Part shown: piece by piece, positions 57,852 to 64,000 of the stretch
Numbering within the stretch: the stretch's first letter is position 1
Layout of the letters: every line of letters starts with the position of its first letter
Assembly (NCBI GenBank): GCA_004000035.1
Contig: RJAE01000006.1
Span: 181,989-245,988, forward strand
Reading direction: 5' to 3'
Length of the DNA stretch: 64,000 nucleotides
Origin: Arthrobacter sulfonylureivorans
GTDB taxonomy: Bacteria; Actinomycetota; Actinomycetes; Actinomycetales; Micrococcaceae
Translations under genes and position numbers: made by a program
Notes under the pieces: model-generated
Databases searched by the model: none
Seen by the model: only the letters and a program-made list of their open reading frames with translations
Told to the model about the DNA's origin: nothing

Positions 57852-58937
57852 TTAGTTGTCGGACTCGCCGCGGATGAAGGCTTCGACCTTCTCGCGGGCG
57901 GTCTCGTCGTCGTACTGTTCCGGCGGGGACTTCATGAAGTAGCTCGACGCCGACAGGATCGGTCCGCCGACGCCGCGGTCCAGCGCGATCTTGGCCGCAC
58001 GGATCGCGTCGATGATCACGCCCGCGGAGTTGGGGGAGTCCCAGACCTCGAGCTTGTATTCCAGCGAGACCGGGGCATCGCCGAAGTTGCGGCCCTCCAG
58101 CCGGACGAACGCCCACTTGCGGTCATCCAGCCAGGACACGTAGTCGGAGGGGCCGATGTGCACGTCGTCCTCGCCCAGGACGGCAGAGGTGTTCGAGGTG
58201 ACGGCCTGGGTCTTCGAGATCTTCTTGGACTCCAGACGCTCGCGCTCGAGCATGTTCTTGAAGTCCATGTTGCCGCCGACGTTGAGCTGGTAGGTCCGGT
58301 CCAGGACCACGCCGCGGTCTTCGAACAGCTTGGCCATCACGCGGTGGGTGATGGTGGCACCGATCTGGCTCTTGATGTCGTCGCCGACAATGGGAACGCC
58401 GGCGGCGGTGAACTTGTCGGCCCATTCCTTGGTCCCGGCGATGAACACCGGAAGCGCGTTGACGAAGGCCACGCCGGCGTCAATGGCGCTCTGGGCGTAG
58501 AACTTGGCTGCCTGCTCGGAGCCGACCGGCAGGTAGCAGACCATGACGTCAACGTTGGCGTCGCGCAGCGCGGCAACCATGTCCACGGGCTCGTCGTCGG
58601 ATTCCACGATGGTCTCGCGGTAGTACTTGCCCAGGCCATCCAGCGTGTGGCCGCGCTGCACCTTGATGCCGGTGGGCGGGACGTCGGCAATCTTGATGGT
58701 GTTGTTCTCGCTGGCGCCGATCGCGTCGGCCAGGTCCAGGCCAACCTTCTTGCCGTCCACATCAAACGCCGCGACGAACTGCACGTCGTCGACGTGATAG
58801 GCGCCGAACGCGACGTGCATGAGTCCGGGGATCGTTGCGCTCGGGTCGGCGCCACGGTAGTAGTGGACGCCCTGGACCAGCGAGGCCGCACAGTTTCCAA
58901 CACCGACGATCGCTACCCGGATGGGGTTCTCTGCCAC
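57852..58937 (-). CDS. ino1: Inositol-3-phosphate synthase
   Basis: 361 residues from GTG 58937 ([20 protein letters not shown]), AAGGAG five bases upstream. NAD site [12 protein letters not shown], and the actinobacterial short-form motifs [35 protein letters not shown] and [13 protein letters not shown] are present. It makes inositol-3-phosphate from glucose-6-phosphate, the first step to mycothiol and phosphatidylinositol in Actinobacteria. Confidence 0.95.
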   Translation of the reverse strand: MAENPIRVAIVGVGNCAASLVQGVHYYRGADPSATIPGLMHVAFGAYHVDDVQFVAAFDVDGKKVGLDLADAIGASENNTIKIADVPPTGIKVQRGHTLDGLGKYYRETIVESDDEPVDMVAALRDANVDVMVCYLPVGSEQAAKFYAQSAIDAGVAFVNALPVFIAGTKEWADKFTAAGVPIVGDDIKSQIGATITHRVMAKLFEDRGVVLDRTYQLNVGGNMDFKNMLERERLESKKISKTQAVTSNTSAVLGEDDVHIGPSDYVSWLDDRKWAFVRLEGRNFGDAPVSLEYKLEVWDSPNSAGVIIDAIRAAKIALDRGVGGPILSASSYFMKSPPEQYDDETAREKVEAFIRGESDN

Positions 58938-59102
58938 GGTTCTCCTTCGAAACACTTCTGTCTGGCCGCCACGCCGATGGCGGGCAGCCTATCCAGTCTA
59001 CGCCGTGTTCAACACACTGCCGGTTTAGAGCATTCCCGTGACGGCAGTGCTCTTTCCGGGCGGGCGGGGGCTAACCCGTGTTCTGCTCGCCTTGTGTAAT
59101 CC

Positions 59103-60350
59103 TCAGGCGGGAAGGCGGCGGGCATTGCGCAGCCGCCGCACCAGCTTCAACGCCGGCGAGGGCAGCACGGTGCGAAGCTTCGAGCGCATCTTCCGGCGCT
59201 GCACTGCGGCCAGCCGTTCCGGATCCGTCGCCAGTTTTCCGGCCCGGGCTCGTTCGGCGAAGTTCACCAGCAACTCGTCCAACGGCACGGTTTGGGCATG
59301 GAAGTAGTTGTCCCGCAGCCACCGATGGTCCGGATGTCGGAACCGGCCGGCCACCAGATCCTCCAGATTCCCCACCAGCCCGGAACCGTCGAAGACCTTG
59401 TTCAGCATCTGTTCGGAGAGGCCGAAGTCGTCCAGGATCAGCACCGGCAGACCGGCGTCGAGCGCCTCCAAGGCCGCCGTGGAGCTGACCGTGACCATGG
59501 CCGCAGCCGGCGTGAGCTGAGCGGACATGGGACCGGTGCAGAACTGCAGCTCGTGCCCGGCGACAGCCCGGGCCGCCACCAGATCCGACCAGAGCTGGTC
59601 GAAGGGGTACTGCTCCAGGTGCGTCTGTGGCTCGCCGGCCCACGCCCGCAACTTCACCCGCACCGACAGTTCCGGCCGGCGCCGCGCCAACGCCGCCAAC
59701 GCCTGCAGGATGGCCACGCGCTGGTCGCGCTCCACCGGAACCTTGGCCTGCGGTGCAAAGACCACCGAACGCAGTGGGACCTGCTGCGGTTCCGGGCGGC
59801 CCGGCGAGGCCAGGAACGGCAGCCGTGAGACCAGGATCCGCTGCGGCAGCCTCATGGCATCGGCCAGATCGCTGAACGCGCGGCATTCGGCATGGCTGTG
59901 CGTGATGAAAGCGTCGCCGAGGGCGCGGTAGTTCAGCGCCTTGCGGGTGGCCGGGAACGCAACGCCGGGCAGCGCGGACAGCAGCGCCGGCCGGTGCGGC
60001 ATCCGGGAGGCCTGCGTGAAAACTTCTTCCACCACGGGTCCCGTGGCCGCTGCCAGCACGACGTCGGCGCCCGCCAAGGCGCTCCGCAGGCCGGACGCGG
60101 GGATCACCCGCGGCGCTTTGCCGGCTAGGAACGTTCCGGGGGTGGCTGCCTGGATCTGTTCCAGCGTGGGCAGGATAGGGGAGCGGACCAGCAGCACTTC
60201 GCGCTCCCAGCCCTCGCCGAGGGATTCCAGCGTGGCGCAGGCAAACTTCAGGTAGGAATCGCTGTCGGCTACCGCCAGCACGCGGAACGGCCGGACCGGG
60301 TTGTCCCCGCCGACTGGGGACTCGGTGGTGCTTTGTGGACCTAGCGTCAT
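59103..60350 (-). CDS. DUF6716 putative glycosyltransferase
   Basis: 415 residues from ATG 60350, AAGGAGG six bases upstream, overlapping the previous gene by 4 bases. RPFRVLAVADSDSYLKFACATL at the start and the GT-B-like C-terminal half (VTVSSTAALEALDAGLPVLILDDFGLSE) match the DUF6716 family. This family sits in sialic-acid-type capsule clusters of Actinobacteria. The basic C-terminal tail (KLRTVLPSPALKLVRRLRNARR) may contact the membrane. Donor and acceptor are unknown. Confidence 0.78.
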   Translation of the reverse strand: MTLGPQSTTESPVGGDNPVRPFRVLAVADSDSYLKFACATLESLGEGWEREVLLVRSPILPTLEQIQAATPGTFLAGKAPRVIPASGLRSALAGADVVLAAATGPVVEEVFTQASRMPHRPALLSALPGVAFPATRKALNYRALGDAFITHSHAECRAFSDLADAMRLPQRILVSRLPFLASPGRPEPQQVPLRSVVFAPQAKVPVERDQRVAILQALAALARRRPELSVRVKLRAWAGEPQTHLEQYPFDQLWSDLVAARAVAGHELQFCTGPMSAQLTPAAAMVTVSSTAALEALDAGLPVLILDDFGLSEQMLNKVFDGSGLVGNLEDLVAGRFRHPDHRWLRDNYFHAQTVPLDELLVNFAERARAGKLATDPERLAAVQRRKMRSKLRTVLPSPALKLVRRLRNARRLPA

Positions 60351-61459
60351 CGCTTGCCTCCTTCGCGCAGCGAACTGCTCAGGTGCCGGCGAAGCTCTTC
60401 CGTTGTCTCCGGCAACCACCAGTCGTCCGGTACCGGCTGTCCCTTCAGCGGAACGCCGGACGGGGTCAGGATCAGGCGCAAGGAGGCCAGCACTGTGGAG
60501 GGCAGCGCGCGGACAACCTGCCCGGGCCGCAGCCCGCGCAGACGCATTTCCACCGGAATCGTGTGCGGCTTGACGCGGATCATCGGGTGCCCGTCCAGTT
60601 CGTTGAGGAGGTCCGGTTGTTCCCGGCGGTGCGGAAAATAGGCCACCGGGCCCTCCTCGGTCAGCGACCGCACCCAGTCCTTGTACGGCTCCGGCCGGAT
60701 CAACTTGTCGGCGGGCATGGCCGAACCAACCACGATGGTCGGTTCGTGAATGCTCTCGGTGACCGGCTGGGTGCCCAGCCATTCGAACCGGTGCCGTTCC
60801 AGATGCCCGCCGAGGGCCCTGAACTTCTTCTCCACGGCGTCCGGCACGGACAATGCCGTGAAAACCAGCAAGCGGCCCTGGCTCGCCATCCGGCGCAGGG
60901 TCCACCACGTGGCCAGGCCCAGCGCCTTCCGCCGCATGGTCGGCACAGCCCGCGGACGGATCAGCGGGGTGGGCCCATCGCTGACCAGCATCTGCAGCAG
61001 GCTCAGCGTTGCCAGACCGTCGTCCACAATGACCAGTTCGTCAGCGACCACGCCGCGCAATAGCTCGGTCTGCACCTTGCCTGAATAGGCGTCGCCGGTC
61101 ACCCAGCGGTCCAGCTTCCGGCTGCGGACGGCGGGCAGCGTGGATGACGGCGGCGTGAACCGCACGCCGCTCGGTACCTGTGCCATCAGCGACTTCAACG
61201 TGCTGTCCATGCCGACGGCGTCGCTGCGCGGATGGATCAGGGTTTCCTGTCCAAGCAGGCCGGCGCCGTGGGCCTCGACGGCGCTGAGCAACTGCAACGG
61301 CGACTCTGCCCAGACGGCGGCGCGGCCGAAGCGCGGACGAACCAGTTCACTCCGGTGCCCCGGCCTGGTGACGGATCCGGGCTTCGGGTGGGCCAGCCTG
61401 CGGTCCACTACCGGACCCAACTGGGGGAGGAACGCTGCCGTGATCGCTGTCTGCGTCAT
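60347..61459 (-). CDS. Polysialyltransferase-like protein
   Basis: 370 residues from ATG 61459. The N-terminal AVWAESPLQLLSAVEAHG is the SPLQ start shared by bacterial polysialyltransferases and related sialyltransferases. It is followed by ELVIVDDGLATLSLLQML, VAYFPHRREQ and the late MIRVKPHTIPVEMRL with conserved Lys-Pro-His. It probably transfers a nonulosonic acid from its CMP donor. The stop overlaps the DUF6716 start by 4 bases, and 10 bases separate it from the next gene upstream. Confidence 0.72.
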   Translation of the reverse strand: MTQTAITAAFLPQLGPVVDRRLAHPKPGSVTRPGHRSELVRPRFGRAAVWAESPLQLLSAVEAHGAGLLGQETLIHPRSDAVGMDSTLKSLMAQVPSGVRFTPPSSTLPAVRSRKLDRWVTGDAYSGKVQTELLRGVVADELVIVDDGLATLSLLQMLVSDGPTPLIRPRAVPTMRRKALGLATWWTLRRMASQGRLLVFTALSVPDAVEKKFRALGGHLERHRFEWLGTQPVTESIHEPTIVVGSAMPADKLIRPEPYKDWVRSLTEEGPVAYFPHRREQPDLLNELDGHPMIRVKPHTIPVEMRLRGLRPGQVVRALPSTVLASLRLILTPSGVPLKGQPVPDDWWLPETTEELRRHLSSSLREGGKR

Positions 61460-61469
61460 CACTTCCGCC

Positions 61470-62825
61470 TCACGAAGCGACAGCCGATATGAGTTTGCGG
61501 ACGGCACGCCGGCCCATCCGCTCGACCTTCGCCAGCGGACGCGCGCCCACTGCTGGGGGCAGCCCGCCCGGCAGCTGAAGCTTGGTCAGTCGCCGCCGCT
61601 TGAAGTAGCGCATCTGGGGTCCGTCCTGGATGCTCTGCAGATAGGTTTCCGCGCTGGGGCGGACTGCCGCCAGCGTATCTGACTGCATGCAATAGGAGAC
61701 GGCCTCGACCAGCGGCTGGAGTCGCCGCGCGGCCGGAGTGTCCGCACCGTCCTGGTCCGGCGCCTGGATTTTCCGTTCCAGGACGGCGTCGATGATGGTG
61801 ACGGGTACGCGGTTGCTGTTTTCGTACGGACTCAGCCGCTCCAACAGCAGCGCCGTCCCGACGGCTGCGGCGTCGATGTTGAACAGGTATTTGGCTGTCA
61901 TCAGGGCGGTGGAGAAGCAGCTCACCACCAATTGCGGCTGAAGCCGCTGCATGACGACTTCGGCCGGGGTGGAGGATTCCAGGATGTCCAGCTGCACCCC
62001 AAGCTCCTGGGCCGCGGCCTCGATGGAGCGGCCTGCTCCGGGCCCGGCGCTGGGGTGGGGTTTGAACACACAGTGCCGGATTCCCCGGTCTTTGGCCTTC
62101 TCGATCATCCGGCGGTGAAGCATCACTTCTTCCTCGGCGGAGAGGATCCCAAGGTCGGCCAGATACTGGCCCAGCAGCAGGGCGGTTCCGGCGCCTGCGT
62201 TCAGGTGCCGGGCTGCGGGAAGGGCAAGGGGTGGCAACGACCGGTCCAGTTCCTCCATGGCCCGGCGCAGCGAAGCCGGATCCACCGGAATCAGTTTCGG
62301 ATCGTGTTCGCGCAGCAGCTGCGGGCGCAGTCCCGGAACCAGATCAACGTACAGCAGGGAGTCGAGCCGCTGGGCCACGGCCAACGGAACGGGGTTCCGG
62401 GTGGGGCCGTAACTCATCAGGCCGTCCGAATGCACCGAAACCCGGGCACTGGCGAAAATGCGGGCCAACGCGATCGCAGGATCCACCTGGATGGATTCGA
62501 CGTAGAGGTGCACCGGGTCGCCGCCAAGCTCCCATTCCGAACGCAGCAGCCTCTGCCACAGGTCAAGATCTTGTTCGCGTGGACTGAACTCGCCGGGCCG
62601 GCGGGGCCAAAGCAGGCTGCTCAGGTCCACGATGCGGTCGAATCGGCTGGCCGCCTCGGTGAAACCCGGTGCCTCGTGGAACGGAACGGTGACTTCCGGA
62701 ATCATCGCGTTGTTGGTCAGCACCAAAATGCGTTCATTGTCCGTCTCCGGCAAGGCTGCGACGTCGATGGCCGCCGCCAGCGAGACGCATTGATAAAGCG
62801 TTGAGACGACAAAAAGCTCTTTCAC
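61470..62825 (-). CDS. Alpha-2,8-polysialyltransferase family protein
   Basis: 451 residues from GTG 62825, overlapping the GT2 stop by 4 bases (GTGA). KELFVVSTLYQCVSLAAAIDV at the N-terminus, SVHSDGLMSYGPTRNPVP in the middle, CVFKPHPSAGPGAG and LVVSCFSTALMTAKYLF near the C-terminus fit the polysialyltransferase family (PF07388). It is distinct in sequence from the neighbouring polysialyltransferase-like gene. It probably elongates the polymer with a sialic-acid-like sugar. Confidence 0.78.
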   Translation of the reverse strand: MKELFVVSTLYQCVSLAAAIDVAALPETDNERILVLTNNAMIPEVTVPFHEAPGFTEAASRFDRIVDLSSLLWPRRPGEFSPREQDLDLWQRLLRSEWELGGDPVHLYVESIQVDPAIALARIFASARVSVHSDGLMSYGPTRNPVPLAVAQRLDSLLYVDLVPGLRPQLLREHDPKLIPVDPASLRRAMEELDRSLPPLALPAARHLNAGAGTALLLGQYLADLGILSAEEEVMLHRRMIEKAKDRGIRHCVFKPHPSAGPGAGRSIEAAAQELGVQLDILESSTPAEVVMQRLQPQLVVSCFSTALMTAKYLFNIDAAAVGTALLLERLSPYENSNRVPVTIIDAVLERKIQAPDQDGADTPAARRLQPLVEAVSYCMQSDTLAAVRPSAETYLQSIQDGPQMRYFKRRRLTKLQLPGGLPPAVGARPLAKVERMGRRAVRKLISAVAS

Positions 62826-63793
62826 TTCACTGCTCCGATTGCTGTTTCCAGCGTCTTGCGCCGGCGGTCCCCCAAGGACTGCAGCCCGACGGCGACCGCA
62901 GGGGCCGGAAGGCCGGTCACGGCTGCGCGGACGCCGGACGTCAGTTCCTGGCGGACAGCCCGGGTCATGGAATCCGACCGATCGAGGTGGTGGCACGCGA
63001 TGGCCAGGAATTGCCGGATGGCTTTCGGCCGAAAACGGTCTGCCTCGCGGTCTTCCGCCACCAACCGGAAGACTTCGGCGTAGCTGCGCAGGAAATCCAA
63101 CTGCCTGCGGTCGAAGACCTGGCTCAACGACGTCGCGACGCCGCGGCGATAGAACGCGCCCAATTGATCCGAGACCGCATAGGAGGCTGCCTGCAGATGC
63201 AGGCGCCAGATCCACGGACGGTCCTCGGCGGTATGCAGACCGTCGAGGAAGTGCAGCAGGCCGGCCTCTCTGAGCGTGCTGTCGAAGATGCCGAAGGGCG
63301 CGAACGGGTAATCGACCATGGTCGAATCGTCCGACGGCCCAATGTCCCGGCGAGGATCGAGGACGACGCCTCGCACCGCTTGTGGGGCACGGTGAACGGT
63401 CCGGACTCCGTTGGTGTGGCGGATGTGGTCCACCCGGAGGAAATCCACGCCCAGCTGCCTGATTTCCTCGGTAATCCGGGACAGATGCCCGGGGGCGTAC
63501 CAATCGTCCGGATCGAAAAAGGTGATGTACCGTCCCGTGGCCGCGTCCAGACCTTGGTTGCGCGCCGCGGCTAGGCCGCCGGCGGTGTCGTTGCGGTGGA
63601 TCTGCAGGCCGGGGAGCCGGCCGGTGAAGGCGGCGGCCAGCTCCCCGGTCCCGTCGGTGGAACCGTCATCGATGACGATGATTTCCATCACCGAGGGATC
63701 ATCGAACTGGCGGGTCAGGCTGGTCATCGCGTCGCGGATGAAAGGTGCCTGGTCTTTCGCCGGGATGATGACGCTCAGTAATGGCTGGTTCAT
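62822..63793 (-). CDS. Family 2 glycosyltransferase
   Basis: 323 residues, ATG start, 9 bases after the NeuB stop. LLSVIIPAKDQAPFIRDAMTSL, VIDDGSTDGTGEL and the DxD-like YITFFDPDDWYAPGHL are typical of GT-A family 2 enzymes. It probably adds a sugar to the repeat unit of the polymer made by the cluster. The stop overlaps the polysialyltransferase start. Confidence 0.88.
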   Translation of the reverse strand: MNQPLLSVIIPAKDQAPFIRDAMTSLTRQFDDPSVMEIIVIDDGSTDGTGELAAAFTGRLPGLQIHRNDTAGGLAAARNQGLDAATGRYITFFDPDDWYAPGHLSRITEEIRQLGVDFLRVDHIRHTNGVRTVHRAPQAVRGVVLDPRRDIGPSDDSTMVDYPFAPFGIFDSTLREAGLLHFLDGLHTAEDRPWIWRLHLQAASYAVSDQLGAFYRRGVATSLSQVFDRRQLDFLRSYAEVFRLVAEDREADRFRPKAIRQFLAIACHHLDRSDSMTRAVRQELTSGVRAAVTGLPAPAVAVGLQSLGDRRRKTLETAIGAVK

Positions 63794-63802
63794 GGCGGGT
63801 GC

Positions 63803-64000
63803 TTAGCCGTCCACCCGGCGCAGGCGGGACAGCGGTGCCAGTTCGCCCGGGAAGACGCGCTTGACGCCGTCGCCCATCGCCTCTTCCAGGATCCGGATGT
63901 CGCGGATCAGCGCCTCGAAGCCCTTCGGCTCCAGCGAGGAGGCCTGGTCCGAGCCCCACATGGTCCGATCCAGCGTGATGTGCCGCTCCACCGTGACCGC
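63803..64000 (-). CDS. neuB: N-acetylneuraminate synthase family protein, C-terminal part
   Basis: 66 residues visible, continuing past the right edge. VERHITLDRTMWGSDQASSLEP is the NeuB barrel end (usual form HFTLDR...GPDHAxSLEP). The protein stops shortly after (LSRLRRVDG), where most NeuB proteins continue into a SAF antifreeze-like domain. It condenses PEP with an N-acyl hexosamine to form a nonulosonic acid. It provides the sugar that the following transferases would use. Confidence 0.85.
   Translation of the reverse strand, partial: AVTVERHITLDRTMWGSDQASSLEPKGFEALIRDIRILEEAMGDGVKRVFPGELAPLSRLRRVDG

Overview
The window is high-GC actinobacterial DNA centred on a chromosomal replication origin. 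Gene order (tRNA-Ala / DLW-39-like peptide / tRNA-Ile / DUF3566 / gyrA / gyrB / dciA / recF / gnd / dnaN / dnaA / oriC / rpmH / rnpA / yidD / yidC / jag / rsmG / parA / parB, then cwlM / trxA / trxB, murJ, a NUDIX gene and the CCA-adding enzyme) is that of Actinobacteria. The single-chain short Gnd, the DLW-39 peptide and the separate pseudokinase-like gene next to murJ suggest Micrococcaceae (Arthrobacter and relatives). That placement is inferred from order and protein style, not from a database search.

1-2.3 kb holds the end of an unidentified Ala-rich protein, a family 2 glycosyltransferase and an EamA exporter. 2.2-14.1 kb is the replication and topology block, almost all on the minus strand. 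oriC flanks dnaA on both sides, with DnaA boxes at 12.45-12.65 kb and 14.18-14.34 kb. 14.5-20.3 kb is the plus-strand ribosome/membrane-insertion/partition block.

A roughly 2.4 kb stretch without a convincing gene follows parB. It carries ten parS-type sites, and two more lie inside the parA and parB coding sequences. It also holds a frameshifted copy of the parB 3' end. This very dense centromere array is the most striking feature of the origin region.

22.8-29.3 kb (minus strand) is the cell-wall/redox block: trxB-trxA-cwlM, a membrane pseudokinase-like protein, the lipid II flippase MurJ and a NUDIX hydrolase. The CCA enzyme and a histidine phosphatase are divergent from it. A puzzling small-ORF cassette with strong ribosome sites and an internal terminator hairpin lies at 31.7-32.85 kb.

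33-54.5 kb looks like a catabolic island. It contains an amidohydrolase, a ThDP decarboxylase, an Ldh2-type dehydrogenase, a CMD-fold protein, a CUT2-type ABC importer with its lipoprotein 11 kb away, a LysR regulator, an extradiol-dioxygenase-like VOC protein, two aldehyde dehydrogenases, an FAH-family enzyme, an alpha/beta hydrolase, a GlcG-like protein, a MetE-like protein without the zinc ligands, an ABM monooxygenase, an L-2-hydroxyglutarate oxidase and a flavin monooxygenase. Together they suggest uptake and breakdown of a small aromatic or hydroxy-acid compound. The substrate cannot be read from the sequence.

54.9-59 kb returns to metabolism and surface functions (formate-THF ligase, membrane acyltransferase, inositol-3-phosphate synthase). 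59.1-64 kb is a tightly packed minus-strand glycan cluster with the end of a sialic-acid-synthase (NeuB) gene, a GT2, two polysialyltransferase-like proteins and a DUF6716 protein. It probably makes a nonulosonic-acid-containing surface polymer. No insertion sequence, prophage or CRISPR array was seen.
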